Shown one piece after another: positions 25,822-35,207 of a stretch of DNA of 64,000 bases. A program made the position numbers and the translations under genes. The DNA is taken from the NCBI RefSeq assembly GCF_001665235.1, contig NZ_LZSC01000028.1:62001-126000 (forward strand), given 5' to 3'. The number at the start of each line of letters is the position of its first letter. Within the stretch, counting starts at the first letter, position 1. The notes under the pieces are model-generated. The model made no database searches. It saw only the letters and a list, made by a program, of their open reading frames with translations, and was not told where the DNA came from. This DNA is from Mycobacterium sp. 1100029.7. Its GTDB lineage: Bacteria; Actinomycetota; Actinomycetes; Mycobacteriales; Mycobacteriaceae.

Positions 25822-26409
25822 ATGCCAAAGCGGAGTGACAGCAAAGACCGGATGATCGCGGCGGCGCGGCGACTGTTTCGCGAACACGGTTATTTCGGCA
25901 CCGCACTGTCCGATGTCGTCGGGGAAAGCGCGGCACCTCGCGGTTCGCTGTACTTCCACTTCCCCGGCGGCAAGGAAGAACTCGCGACCGAGGTTGCACT
26001 CGTGCACTCCGCCGATGCCATCGCCCACATCAACCGCGCCGCGGGGACCACCGGCAGCGCCGCAGAGCTGATAGCGGCGTTCATCGGCCGTCCCCGCGAC
26101 GAACTCATCGCCAGCGGCTATCGCGAAGGTTGTGCCATCGCCCCGATCGTCATCGAATCCACCCCGGCCTCGGCGCAGCTTTCCGACACCACCCGCCGCG
26201 GCTTCGGGGACCTCATCGCCACACTGGCCGCCCGGCTCACCGAGAAGGGCGTCGCGCAGGACCGCGCCGGGCAACTCGCGATGAATGCCGTCAGCGCCAT
26301 GGAAGGCGCACTGATCCTGAGCCGGGTGCTGCGCAGTCCCGAGCCATTCGACGCCGCCATCGCTGAACTCTGCGCTAGCGCCGAGGCCGCGGGAAGGACC
26401 ACAGTTTGA
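25822..26409 (+). CDS. TetR/AcrR-family transcriptional regulator
   Basis: About 195 residues. The N-terminal helix-turn-helix reads AARRLFREHGYFGTALSDVV...GSLYFHFPGGKEELA, a TetR DNA-binding domain close to the LmrA/YxaF branch. The C-terminal part (GCAIAPIVIEST...) is a ligand-binding bundle. The ATG at 25822 is used; ATGs at 25810 and 25813 are alternatives. The stop overlaps the lipocalin-like gene as TGATG, so it probably regulates that gene and its own promoter. A sequence of low GC before the start may hold the operator. Confidence 0.85.
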   Translation: MPKRSDSKDRMIAAARRLFREHGYFGTALSDVVGESAAPRGSLYFHFPGGKEELATEVALVHSADAIAHINRAAGTTGSAAELIAAFIGRPRDELIASGYREGCAIAPIVIESTPASAQLSDTTRRGFGDLIATLAARLTEKGVAQDRAGQLAMNAVSAMEGALILSRVLRSPEPFDAAIAELCASAEAAGRTTV

Positions 26410-26861
26410 TGACTACTTCAGTAGATAAGTTGCGCGCCAACCTGATTGGCGCCTGGACGCTGCAATCGTACGAAAGCATCAGCCTGGACGGGTCGGACGT
26501 CACTTACCCGCTGGGCGTCGATGCGCGCGGCATCATCATGTACACGCCGGACGGCTACATGTCGGCTCAGCTGATGCGCGCGGGCCGAGCGCCGTTCGGC
26601 CACGACGATCCGCATCATGCGGGCGACGAGGAACTCGCCGAGGCCGCCGGCGGGTACATGAGTTACGCCGGCCCGTTCAGCGTCGTGGACGACGGCCTGA
26701 TCGCGCACCACGTGGAAGTGAGCTTGCTGCCCAACTGGATCCGCGGCATCCAGTACCGTACGGCCCGCTTACGCGACGATTGCCTGGAACTCGGCCCGGC
26801 CGAACCGATCATGATCGATGGTGCGCCCAGGAATGCCAAGCTGGTTTGGCGCCGCACCTAG
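26409..26861 (+). CDS. lipocalin-like domain protein
   Basis: A 150-residue protein with the lipocalin-like pattern LIGAWTLQSYES near the start, followed by GIIMYTPDGYMSAQLM, AGGYMSYAGPFSV and HHVEVSLLPNW. The family forms a small beta-barrel, often encoded beside hydrolases or regulators, with unknown ligands. Its ATG shares a base with the tetR stop, so the two are translated together. No signal peptide; cytosolic. Confidence 0.8.
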   Translation: MTTSVDKLRANLIGAWTLQSYESISLDGSDVTYPLGVDARGIIMYTPDGYMSAQLMRAGRAPFGHDDPHHAGDEELAEAAGGYMSYAGPFSVVDDGLIAHHVEVSLLPNWIRGIQYRTARLRDDCLELGPAEPIMIDGAPRNAKLVWRRT

Positions 26862-26901
26862 TACTACAGTCGCGGCAAGATCTCAGCTAAAGGAGGCCGC
26901 G

Positions 26902-27927
26902 ACGAACCCGCAGGATCCGTTCGGACACAACCCGTTTAGCTACGAGTCCGTTAGCTACGATCCGCTCGGCCGCGTCCCGTACGGCGCGCCGCCGGGACCT
27001 CCGCCTGTGCTGCCGCCCCCGCCGCAAAACCGTCCGCCCGTCAACACCCTTGCGACGCTGTCGCTGGTGTTCGCGTTCGTATTCGCCCCCGTCGGCGCGG
27101 TTCTGGGACACCTGGGGCTCAACCAGATCCGCCGCACCGGCGAGCTCGGGCGGGACCGCGCGCTGATCGGGTTGTCGCTGTCCTACGCATTCATCGTGCT
27201 GACCGTCGTCGCGTTGACCGGGTGGGCAACGCTGAGTGCCCTGACCGGCTTGAGGCCTCACCAGACGCCGTCGCCGTCGATCACCGCCGCACCCGCCACC
27301 ACCACCGAGGCACCGCCGCCACCCAAGGTCGCCCCGGATGACGTCATCAAGCTGCTGCCCCGACTCGAGGCGCTGAAGGGCATCACCAACGATCAGAACC
27401 TTCAGGCGGGCGAGACCTGGGACCATCCGACCAACAGCGACAAGGCCGCGGCCATCGATCGTCCCCAGTGCTGGGGAAGCATGACCCCCGGGGCGCCCGA
27501 GGCGTACTCCGTCGATGCAATTGCGCGTTACCGTGCCGAGGAATTCTCCGATACCCAGACGTTGCTGAAGTCCATGCAAATCATCCAGGCGGTCCTCGCT
27601 TTTCGCGATACGCCCACTGCGCAATCACAAGTCACCAATCTGATCGACGGATGGCGGCAGTGCGGCGGGGCGCCGGTGACCTTGAGTGCGCAGGGCGGGC
27701 CGACATACACGTTGTCGCTCAGCCCGCCGGCCGACGCAGGCAACGGCATCACCACGATGGACCTGGCGCCCAGGGGCCTGAAGGTCCGTTTTGTGCGAGC
27801 GGCGGCGGCCAAGGCCAACGTCGTGGTCGACCTGTACGTCGTCAGTCTCGGCACGACCGATGCCAGCGGCCCGCGGCAAACAGCGGTGAGCCTGGCCAAG
27901 TACATCCTCGCCAAGATCCCGGACTAG
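26902..27927 (+). CDS. DUF4190 membrane protein with PknH-like sensor domain; apparent ACG start
   Basis: About 341 residues. A proline-rich cytosolic N-terminus leads into two membrane helices (VNTLATLSLVFAFVFAPVGA and ALIGLSLSYAFIVLTVVALTG) of the DUF4190 type. After a Pro/Thr-rich linker comes an exported C-terminal domain with paired cysteines (QCWGSMTP, WRQCGG) like the PknH extracellular sensor domain. The strong ribosome binding site AAAGGAGG (26889-26896) sits five bases before an ACG, with no ATG, GTG or TTG in frame nearby; an ATG at 26833 would overlap the preceding gene by 29 bases. Confidence 0.8.
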   Translation, partial: TNPQDPFGHNPFSYESVSYDPLGRVPYGAPPGPPPVLPPPPQNRPPVNTLATLSLVFAFVFAPVGAVLGHLGLNQIRRTGELGRDRALIGLSLSYAFIVLTVVALTGWATLSALTGLRPHQTPSPSITAAPATTTEAPPPPKVAPDDVIKLLPRLEALKGITNDQNLQAGETWDHPTNSDKAAAIDRPQCWGSMTPGAPEAYSVDAIARYRAEEFSDTQTLLKSMQIIQAVLAFRDTPTAQSQVTNLIDGWRQCGGAPVTLSAQGGPTYTLSLSPPADAGNGITTMDLAPRGLKVRFVRAAAAKANVVVDLYVVSLGTTDASGPRQTAVSLAKYILAKIPD

Positions 27928-27981
27928 TGGGAGTGGCGAGCCTGGGCCCTGGCCGACGAATGCAACGGAGACTCCGTACGT

Positions 27982-27999
27982 GGGGCCGCACTCGGCCCC
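27982..27999 (+). terminator. possible hairpin terminator
   Basis: Seven-base stem GGGGCCG / CGGCCCC with a four-base loop, 55 bases past the DUF4190 gene and before the aldo-keto reductase start. No T-run. Confidence 0.4.
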
Positions 28000-28030
28000 C
28001 AGCACCCGAGACCCCAGTACGGTGGGGCAC

Positions 28031-29002
28031 ATGAAATTTCTGGATGTCGAGGGTGTGGGACAGGTCAGCCGGATCGGCTTGGGTACCTGGCAGTTCGGCT
28101 CACGTGAATGGGGCTACGGCGATGCGTATGCCGCCGGCGCCGCCCGCGACATCGTGCAGCGCGCACGGGCCATGGGCGTGACGCTGTTCGACACGGCCGA
28201 GGTGTACGGCCTGGGCAAAAGCGAGCGGATCCTGGGCGAGGCGCTCGGCGACGAGCGCGCCGAGGTTGCGGTGGCCAGCAAGATCATGCCGGTCGCGCCG
28301 TTTCCGCCGGTGATCAAGCAGCGCTGGCGCGGCAGCGCCAGGCGGCTGCAGCTGGACCGCATTCCGCTCTACCAAATCCACCAATCCAACCCGTTGGTCC
28401 CCGATTCGGTGATCATGCCGGGCATGCGCGACCTGCTGGACAACGGCGAGATCGGCGCGGCCGGCGTCTCGAACTATTCGCTCGAGCGCTGGCAGAAGGC
28501 CGATGCCGCGCTGGGCCGGCCGGTGATCAGCAACCAGGTGCACTTCTCACTGGCCTTCCCGAAGGCACTCAAGAAGCTGGTGCCGTTCGCCGAGCGGGAG
28601 AACCGCGTTGTGATCGCCTACAGCCCGCTGGAGCAGGGTCTGCTGGGCGGCAAATACAACGTGGACAACCGTCCCGGCGGGGTTCGTGCCATCAACTCCT
28701 TGTTCGGCACCGAGAACCTGCGTCGTCTCGAGCCGCTGCTGCAACTGTTGCGCGACGTCGCCAAGGAAGTCGACGCGAAGCCGGCGCAGGTGGCGCTGGC
28801 CTGGCTGATCAGCTATCCAGGCGTGGTGGCCATTCCGGGCGCCTCCAGCGTCGAGCAGCTCGAGTTCAACGTTGCCGCCGCCGACATCGAGCTGCCCACC
28901 GCATCCCGCGACGCGCTCACCGAAACGGCGCTGGCCTTCCGGCCGGTGTCACCGGTGCGCTTCCTGACCGACCTCGCCCGGGAGCGGCTCGGCCGTCACT
29001 GA
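28031..29002 (+). CDS. aldo/keto reductase
   Basis: A 323-residue (beta/alpha)8-barrel reductase. The catalytic tetrad is visible: D and Y in LFDTAEVYGLGKSE, K in VASKIMP, and H in YQIHQSNP. GVSNYS and SPLEQGLLGGKY are further family signatures, and the VAIPGASSVEQLE stretch binds the NADP phosphate. It probably reduces aldehydes or ketones with NADPH. The ATG at 28031 is preferred over an upstream start in the terminator region. Its end overlaps the convergent SDR gene by seven bases. Confidence 0.88.
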   Translation: MKFLDVEGVGQVSRIGLGTWQFGSREWGYGDAYAAGAARDIVQRARAMGVTLFDTAEVYGLGKSERILGEALGDERAEVAVASKIMPVAPFPPVIKQRWRGSARRLQLDRIPLYQIHQSNPLVPDSVIMPGMRDLLDNGEIGAAGVSNYSLERWQKADAALGRPVISNQVHFSLAFPKALKKLVPFAERENRVVIAYSPLEQGLLGGKYNVDNRPGGVRAINSLFGTENLRRLEPLLQLLRDVAKEVDAKPAQVALAWLISYPGVVAIPGASSVEQLEFNVAAADIELPTASRDALTETALAFRPVSPVRFLTDLARERLGRH

Positions 29003-29769
29003 GCGGGTGTGAGCACCGCGGCGCTGGCGGGCCCGCCCCGCGCGACCACCACCGGCATCGAGGTCGAGGCGTTGGTGCGCAGAATCATGTGCACGACGTC
29101 GATCAAGTCCTCGACCGGCATCAGCTTGCCCGGCATGCAGCCGCGCGCCACCCACAACGGGTAAGCCTGCATGGCCAGATCCCGATCCCAGCCGGCGTTC
29201 ATGCCCGTCGCGGAGTCGCCCTCGCCGCCCGGGCACTCCCCCACCACGAGATTGGTGAAGCCGATGTCGGGGTGTTCGGCCCGCCACGCCTCGACGAGCC
29301 GTTCCAGGGCGGCCTTGCTGACGCCGTAGGCGCCCAGGCCCGGCCAGGACGGCCCATAGGGACCAGCGTCGGACGACAGGAAGACCACCTTGCCCGTCGA
29401 CGCGGTCAGGTGCGGCATGGCCGCGGCGGTCACCAGCGACGCCCCGATGACATTGGTGTCGAAGATCCGGCGCCAGATGTCGGCATCGGTGTCGACCATG
29501 CGCACCAGCGGGCTGATCGCCGGCGTGTAGACGATGTTGTCGATGCCGCCGAGCGCGCCGGCCGCTTGGTCGATGGCCGACCTGCAGGAGGCCTCGTCGG
29601 TGATGTCGCACTCGATGGCGACCGCGTCGGTGCCCGCCTCTTTGGCGGCGGTTTCGAGGCGCTCCAGACGCCGGGCCAGAAGGGCGACGTTCTCACCGCG
29701 CTGCCCGAGTCCCACGCCGATGCAACGCCCCAGCCCGCTCGATGCGCCGACAACCACTGTCCTTGACAT
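28996..29769 (-). CDS. short-chain dehydrogenase/reductase
   Basis: A 257-residue classical SDR: TVVVGASSGLGRCIGVGLGQ (cofactor site), a YTPAISPLV in place of the usual NNAG, FLSSDAG (serine) and YGVSKAALERLV (Tyr/Lys). Substrate unknown. The ATG at 29767-29769 with AGGAGAGGG upstream is preferred over one 36 bases earlier. Converges with the aldo-keto reductase gene. Confidence 0.85.
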   Translation of the reverse strand: MSRTVVVGASSGLGRCIGVGLGQRGENVALLARRLERLETAAKEAGTDAVAIECDITDEASCRSAIDQAAGALGGIDNIVYTPAISPLVRMVDTDADIWRRIFDTNVIGASLVTAAAMPHLTASTGKVVFLSSDAGPYGPSWPGLGAYGVSKAALERLVEAWRAEHPDIGFTNLVVGECPGGEGDSATGMNAGWDRDLAMQAYPLWVARGCMPGKLMPVEDLIDVVHMILRTNASTSMPVVVARGGPASAAVLTPAQ

Positions 29770-29846
29770 ATTTGCCCTCTCCTGTAACGAGCCCGCTGCA
29801 GCCACAGCGTATCGAGCAGTCGCTCAACATGTCACCGTCGGGCAGG

Positions 29847-31640
29847 TCAAGCCCGGCGTGTCCGCCGCAGGGACCGTTCCGCCGAGAACCGGGCTACGGC
29901 ACTCTTGTCGGCTGACTTCTGTTGGTACATCGCGGCATCGGCCCGCGCGGTGACCGACGAAATGGGCTCACCGTGAAGAGCGATGGTGGCGCCGATGCTC
30001 AGGGTCGCGTGCATGACGTTGCCCACCACATCGATCGATTCGGCGGCACTACGGCGAATCGCGTCGGCGATCTCGGAGACCTCGTCGATTCCGTGGACAT
30101 CTGGCAGCAGGACGAGCATCTCGTCTCCTCCGGTGCGTCCCACCGTGTCGTTGTCACGGACGCTTTCGCGAATCCGCGCCGCCAACGTGGCGAGCACAAT
30201 ATCGCCGACGCCGTGTCCCCACGTGTCGTTGATGTCCTTGAAGTGGTCGACGTCGCAGAAGAGGATGCCGACGTAGATCCCGGTCGGCCGCGGTTGCGCC
30301 AGCGCCGCCTCGAGGCGCGCCATGGTCTCGGCGCGGTTGGCCAGGCCCGTGAGGGTGTCGAATCGGGCCAGCCGCTCCAGCCGCTGCTCCGTCTCGACCT
30401 GGTCATCAGCGAGGCGCAGCGCCGCGATCAAGCCATCGGTGTTGCCGTCGGCGTCGACATAGGGTTTCGCGTGGCCGTCGACCCAACGGTAGCCTGCGTC
30501 GACGGAAAGAATCCGAAATCGGTGGATGACCGATTCGCCCTCGGCAACCCGCTGCAACGCGGCCTCGAGTGTGTCGCGATCCTCGGGGTGGATGCGGTTG
30601 GTGAACCCGGCGTCGAGCCATCGCTGAGGGGGTCCGCCCAGCGCAGCGGCGACGGATGGAGAGACCCAGGCAACCTGACGATCGCGGAGATGAACGATCA
30701 CATCCACGGCATTGTCGGCCAGGATTCGGTAGCGGTTCTCGGCGTCGGCGCGCAGCTTGCTGACGAACTCCTTTTGGATCAACTCTTTCTGTTCACGCTG
30801 GCTCAGATAAAACGTGACTGCTCCGACGACGACGGTGCCCACGACGATCGACAGGCTCCACTCCGCGTGCTCGCCGCGCAGCCCGAGAGCCAGGAAAGTC
30901 GCCCGGGCCAGCGCTACTACCAGCGGAAAAGCGGCCAGGATCCCCACTAGCCGGACCAGTGAGCGCCAGTCGGGGCGGCCGAGCAGCAACACGAGCGGTG
31001 GCCGGTCGGGACGCGCCAGAGACGCCGCGACGACCACCAGCAGCAGCGCCGAGGCGGTTGCCATCGCCTGACCGGTCGATGTGGATACACCCACCAGGGC
31101 CAACGCATCGAACAGGTAGGCCGCGACGGTGATGAGCGGGATCACCGCGCCGGACGCCACACACAAGGGCCAAAGCACGCGGACACCGCGATCCAGCCGT
31201 ATCAGCGCAACAGTGGCGGCAACGAGCAATAGCGATACAGCCGTCTGCGGGCTGGGCCGCCCGGGCCAGGATGACTGCCGCGCCCGCACCGCGTCGCCGA
31301 ACCACATCTGATCCAGGCCCAAAGACCTGCCGGTCGCATACTCCGTCAGCACCACAACGGCGAACACCACCACCGCGATGGCCAAGCCCCGGCCGACCCA
31401 GACCCGCCCTCGCGCGGGTTGACCCGATTGCGCCAGTGCCGCCGCACCCACCGCAGCCAGGGACAACGAGGTCCACGGTGTCATCACCGGCCAGGTCGGG
31501 TAGAGCCGGGTCAATGAGTCGATGCCCGTCGTCCAGCCCACCCATGCGACGGCCGCCACGGCGATGACGAACAGCACGATCGCCCGGGAGAATCGCGGAA
31601 GTGCCGCTTCCAGGCGCGCGCCGGATTCGGCCACGTCCAT
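29847..31640 (-). CDS. membrane-bound PAS-GGDEF diguanylate cyclase
   Basis: A 597-residue protein. The first ~280 residues hold about eight hydrophobic helices forming a membrane sensor region. A PAS domain follows (YRILADNAVDVIVHLRDR...VSPSVAAALGG...HPEDR), then a GGDEF domain from ~430: FDTLTGLANRAE, FCDVDHFKDINDTWGH, and the active-site loop TGGDEM, with Met in place of Phe, a tolerated variant. No EAL domain. It should make cyclic di-GMP. The ATG at 31638-31640 has GGGAGGG upstream; an earlier start is possible. Confidence 0.87.
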   Translation of the reverse strand: MDVAESGARLEAALPRFSRAIVLFVIAVAAVAWVGWTTGIDSLTRLYPTWPVMTPWTSLSLAAVGAAALAQSGQPARGRVWVGRGLAIAVVVFAVVVLTEYATGRSLGLDQMWFGDAVRARQSSWPGRPSPQTAVSLLLVAATVALIRLDRGVRVLWPLCVASGAVIPLITVAAYLFDALALVGVSTSTGQAMATASALLLVVVAASLARPDRPPLVLLLGRPDWRSLVRLVGILAAFPLVVALARATFLALGLRGEHAEWSLSIVVGTVVVGAVTFYLSQREQKELIQKEFVSKLRADAENRYRILADNAVDVIVHLRDRQVAWVSPSVAAALGGPPQRWLDAGFTNRIHPEDRDTLEAALQRVAEGESVIHRFRILSVDAGYRWVDGHAKPYVDADGNTDGLIAALRLADDQVETEQRLERLARFDTLTGLANRAETMARLEAALAQPRPTGIYVGILFCDVDHFKDINDTWGHGVGDIVLATLAARIRESVRDNDTVGRTGGDEMLVLLPDVHGIDEVSEIADAIRRSAAESIDVVGNVMHATLSIGATIALHGEPISSVTARADAAMYQQKSADKSAVARFSAERSLRRTRRA

Positions 31641-31696
31641 CGGCGGCCCTCCCTTCGCGCGATCAGAACATCTTTGCGCAAAGAAGCCGTGAAATG

Positions 31697-31728
31697 TCAC
31701 CGGATCGACAAAAGCGTCGATCCGGTGA
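31697..31728 (-). terminator. strong hairpin terminator after glgX
   Basis: Perfect 13-base stem (31697-31709 with 31716-31728) and a six-base loop, 22 bases past the glgX stop. Confidence 0.75.
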
Positions 31729-31749
31729 CCTTGGCGTGGTCGCCTCCGG

Positions 31750-33906
31750 TCAATCCGATTCTTGGGTCAGGGCTTGCAGCACCACGGCGCTATGTGCGTC
31801 CACAGTCAACGTGCCTCCGCCGGGCACTTCGTCGGCCGGCGTCGCCTCCTCGCGACCGGTGAACACCACCACTTGCCAGGACGCACCGAATTCTTTTGGC
31901 GGAAGGGTGAATTCGAGTGGCTCGTAGTGGGCGTTGAAGCAGAGCAGGAAGGAGTCGTCCAGGACCCGCTGCCCCCGCGCGTCCCGATCCGGGATGCCGT
32001 GGCCGTTGAGGAAGACGGTGACGGATTTCGCGAAGCTGGTGCCCCAGTCCTCGTCGGTCATCTCGTTTCCGTCCGGGGCGAACCAGGCGATGTCGGGCAG
32101 GCCGTCCTGGCCGCGGCGGCCCACCGGCTTACCCGAGAAGAAGCGTCGCCGCCGGAACACCGGATGCTTCGCGCGCAACGCCGACACCTTGCGGGTGAAC
32201 TCCAGCAGATCGTTGTCGGATTTGGCCCAATCGATCCAGGTGAGCTCGCTGTCCTGGCAGTAGCCGTTGTTGTTGCCGTTCTGGGTGCGGCCCAGCTCGT
32301 CGCCGTGGCAGATCATCGGCACGCCCTGCGACAACAGCAACGTGGTGAGGAAGTTGCGCTCCTGGCGAGCACGCAACTCGTTGATGGCCGGGTCGTCGGT
32401 CGGCCCCTCGGCGCCGCAGTTCCAGGAGCGGTTGTGGCTCTCGCCGTCGTTGTTGTCCTCGCCGTTGGCCTCGTTGTGCTTCTCGTTGTAGGAGACCAGA
32501 TCGCGGAGCGTGAACCCATCGTGCGCGATCACGAAGTTGATCGATGCCACCGGCCGGCGCCCGGTGTGCTCGTAGAGATCGGCAGACCCGGACAACCGGT
32601 AGGCGAACTCGTCGAGGGTGGCCGGTTCACCGCGCCAGAAGTCGCGGACGGTGTCGCGGTACTTTCCGTTCCATTCCGTCCACTGCGGCGGGAACCCACC
32701 CACCTGGTAACCACCGGGGCCGACGTCCCACGGTTCGGCGATCAGCTTGACCTGGCTGACGATCGGATCCTGTTGCACGAGTTCGAAGAACGCCGCCAGC
32801 CGGTCGACGTCGTAGAACTCGCGGGCCAGTGTGGAGGCCAGGTCGAACCGGAAGCCGTCGACGTGCATTTCGGTCACCCAATACCGCAGCGAGTCCATGA
32901 TCAGCTGCAGTGCGTGCGGATGCCCGACGTTGAGGCTGTTGCCCGTTCCGGTGTAGTCCATGTAGTACTGCTTGTCGTCGTCGACCAGCCGGTAGTACGC
33001 GGGGTTGTCGATGCCGCGCATCGACAACGTGGGGCCCATGTGGTTGCCCTCGGCGGTGTGGTTGTAGACGACATCGAGAATCACCTCGATGCCCGCCTCG
33101 TGCAACGTGCGCACCATCGCCTTGAACTCCTGCACCTGCCCGCCCGGTGAGGTGCCGGTGGAGTACTTGAAGTCGGGCGCAAAGAAGCCAATTGTGTTGT
33201 AGCCCCAGTAATTTGACAGATTCCGCTCGACCAGGGTCGAGTCGTTGGCGAAGTGGTGGACCGGCATCAGCTCGATCGCGGTGATGCCGAGGCTCTTGAG
33301 GTGGTCGATGATCACCGGGTGCGCCACCGCGCCGTAGGTACCGCGCATCTGCTCGGGAATGTCGGGGTGGGTCTGGGTCAGGCCTTTGACGTGCGCCTCG
33401 TAGATGACCGAGTCGGCGTATTCGTGGCCCGGCGGGCGGTCGTTGCCCCAGTCGAAATACGGGTTGATCACCACCGACTTGGGCATGCTCGACGCCGAGT
33501 CATCGTCGTTGCGACTGTCGGGTTCGCCGAAGTTGTAACTGAACAGCGACTGATTCCAGTCGAAGCTGCCGTCGATGGCCTTCGAGTAGGGATCCAGCAA
33601 CAACTTGTTCGGATTGCACCGCAGCCCCTCGGCGGGCTCATATGGGCCGTACACGCGGTAGCCGTAGCGCTGCCCGGGTTCGATGGCCGGAATGTAGCCG
33701 TGCCAGACGAAGTAGTCGACCTCGGGCAGGGTGATCCGCGTCTCGTTGTCGTCGGCGTCGAACAAGCACAGCTCGACCCGCTCGGCGATTTCGCTGAACA
33801 GCGTGAAGTTGGTGCCGGCGCCGTCGTAGGTGGCGCCCAATGGGTAGGCCTTGCCCGGCCAGAGTTCACCGGTCGGCGTAGGAAGTGGCGCGTCGGCTGT
33901 AGTCAT
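31750..33906 (-). CDS. glgX: glycogen debranching enzyme
   Basis: A 718-residue GH13 enzyme. An N-terminal CBM48-like domain (GATYDGAGTNFTLFSEIAERVELCLFD) precedes the barrel, with DVVYNHTAEG, GFRFDLAS (nucleophile aspartate), LIAEPWD (acid glutamate) and FVIAHDGFTLRDL (transition-state aspartate). Length and sequence match GlgX/TreX isoamylase, which cleaves alpha-1,6 branches in glycogen and feeds the trehalose TreX-TreY-TreZ route; treY and treZ are not next to it here. A SigF-like promoter lies 11 bases upstream, suggesting stress-induced trehalose or glycogen turnover. Confidence 0.94.
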   Translation of the reverse strand: MTTADAPLPTPTGELWPGKAYPLGATYDGAGTNFTLFSEIAERVELCLFDADDNETRITLPEVDYFVWHGYIPAIEPGQRYGYRVYGPYEPAEGLRCNPNKLLLDPYSKAIDGSFDWNQSLFSYNFGEPDSRNDDDSASSMPKSVVINPYFDWGNDRPPGHEYADSVIYEAHVKGLTQTHPDIPEQMRGTYGAVAHPVIIDHLKSLGITAIELMPVHHFANDSTLVERNLSNYWGYNTIGFFAPDFKYSTGTSPGGQVQEFKAMVRTLHEAGIEVILDVVYNHTAEGNHMGPTLSMRGIDNPAYYRLVDDDKQYYMDYTGTGNSLNVGHPHALQLIMDSLRYWVTEMHVDGFRFDLASTLAREFYDVDRLAAFFELVQQDPIVSQVKLIAEPWDVGPGGYQVGGFPPQWTEWNGKYRDTVRDFWRGEPATLDEFAYRLSGSADLYEHTGRRPVASINFVIAHDGFTLRDLVSYNEKHNEANGEDNNDGESHNRSWNCGAEGPTDDPAINELRARQERNFLTTLLLSQGVPMICHGDELGRTQNGNNNGYCQDSELTWIDWAKSDNDLLEFTRKVSALRAKHPVFRRRRFFSGKPVGRRGQDGLPDIAWFAPDGNEMTDEDWGTSFAKSVTVFLNGHGIPDRDARGQRVLDDSFLLCFNAHYEPLEFTLPPKEFGASWQVVVFTGREEATPADEVPGGGTLTVDAHSAVVLQALTQESD

Positions 33907-33916
33907 GGCGCACTTG

Positions 33917-33942
33917 ATACCCGACGAATACCCCCATCAAAC
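33917..33942 (-). promoter_or_regulatory. SigF-consensus promoter of glgX
   Basis: Minus strand GTTT (33939-33942), 16 bases, GGGTAT (33917-33922), ending 11 bases before the ATG. A full match with near-leaderless spacing; there is no ribosome binding site between. Confidence 0.7.
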
Positions 33943-33982
33943 AAGTGTGCGAAACACCCTGTCGCACTTGGCCTTTCCCGCG

Positions 33983-35164
33983 CTATGGCTTGAGAATGAC
34001 CTTGACGGCCCCGTCCTGCTTTTTCTGGAAGATCTCGTAGGCATGGGGAGCCTGGTCGAGGGGCAACACGTGGGTGGCGAAGTCGTCGACGCCAAGTGGG
34101 TCGTCGTCGCCGAGCAACGGCATGATGTCGTCGACATACCTCTTCACGTTGGCCTGCCCCATGCGCAGGGTCAGTTGCTTGTCGAAGATCGTCAGCATCG
34201 GCAGCGGATCGGCCATGCCACCGTAGACGCCGATCAGCGAGATCGTCCCGCCGCGCCGCACCACGTCGATCGCGGAATACAGCGCGTTGAGCCGGTCCAC
34301 GCCGGCGGTTTGCATGAACCGCTTGGCGATCGCATCCGGCAGCACGGTGGTGGCCTGCTGCGCGAACTTGGCAGCCGGGGAACCGTGCGCCTCCATGCCG
34401 ACCGCATCGATCACCGAGTCCGCACCCCGGCCATCGGTGAGGTCGCGGACGGCGTCGCCCAGCGAAGCGTCGAGGTGGCCGATGTCGATGGTGTGAATGC
34501 CGCGCTTGGCGGCGCGGGCCAGGCGCTCGGCCACCAGATCCACCGCGATGACGCGATGTCCGAGGTGATCGGCGATGCGGGCGGCCATGTCGCCGATCGG
34601 ACCCAACCCGAGGACGACAACCGTACCGCCGTCCGGGATGTTGGCGTAGTCCACCGCCTGCCAGGCGGTCGGTAGCACGTCGGAGAGATAGACGAAGCGC
34701 GAATCCGGCGGTCCGACAGGCACTTTGATGTGCGTGAACTGCGCTTGCGGAACCCGCAGCAGTTCGGCTTGGCCACCGGGCACCGAGCCGTAGAGCTCCG
34801 AGTAGCCGAAAAGCGCTGCGCCCATGCCCTGTTCGCGCACCTGAGTGGTTTCGCACTGGGTGAAAAGCTGGTGGTTGCACATGTGACAGCTGCCGCACGA
34901 GATCTGAAACGGGATCACGACGCGATCACCGACACGCAGATCGCCGGTCTCGGGTCCGGTCTCACGGACAATCCCCATCGGCTCGTGTCCGAGGATGTCT
35001 CCCGGTTTCATAAAAGCACCGAGGATCTCGTACAAATGCAGATCGGATCCGCAGATGTTCGTCGAGGTGACTTCGATGATCGCGTCGGTGGGCTCTTCGA
35101 TTTTGGGGTCCGGCAGGGACTCCACTCGCACGTCGCGCTTGCCGTGCCAGGTGACAGCTTTCAT
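33983..35164 (-). CDS. zinc-dependent alcohol / formaldehyde dehydrogenase-like
   Basis: A 393-residue medium-chain dehydrogenase. ICGSDLHLYE and GHEPMGIV supply catalytic zinc ligands; CGSCHMCNHQLFTQC holds the four structural zinc cysteines; VVVLGLGPIGDMAARI is the NAD site. The length and the extended middle resemble glutathione-independent formaldehyde dehydrogenases. An exact SigF-like promoter ends 11 bases before its ATG, and it faces a flavoprotein gene across a 77-base gap. Confidence 0.88.
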   Translation of the reverse strand: MKAVTWHGKRDVRVESLPDPKIEEPTDAIIEVTSTNICGSDLHLYEILGAFMKPGDILGHEPMGIVRETGPETGDLRVGDRVVIPFQISCGSCHMCNHQLFTQCETTQVREQGMGAALFGYSELYGSVPGGQAELLRVPQAQFTHIKVPVGPPDSRFVYLSDVLPTAWQAVDYANIPDGGTVVVLGLGPIGDMAARIADHLGHRVIAVDLVAERLARAAKRGIHTIDIGHLDASLGDAVRDLTDGRGADSVIDAVGMEAHGSPAAKFAQQATTVLPDAIAKRFMQTAGVDRLNALYSAIDVVRRGGTISLIGVYGGMADPLPMLTIFDKQLTLRMGQANVKRYVDDIMPLLGDDDPLGVDDFATHVLPLDQAPHAYEIFQKKQDGAVKVILKP

Positions 35165-35174
35165 GTACGGCTGG

Positions 35175-35199
35175 CTACCCGCCTCCAGGTCATCAAAAC
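35175..35199 (-). promoter_or_regulatory. SigF-like promoter of the zinc dehydrogenase
   Basis: Minus strand GTTT (35196-35199), 15 bases, GGGTAG (35175-35180), followed by ten bases and the ATG at 35164. Confidence 0.68.
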
Positions 35200-35207
35200 A
35201 CGGTGTC

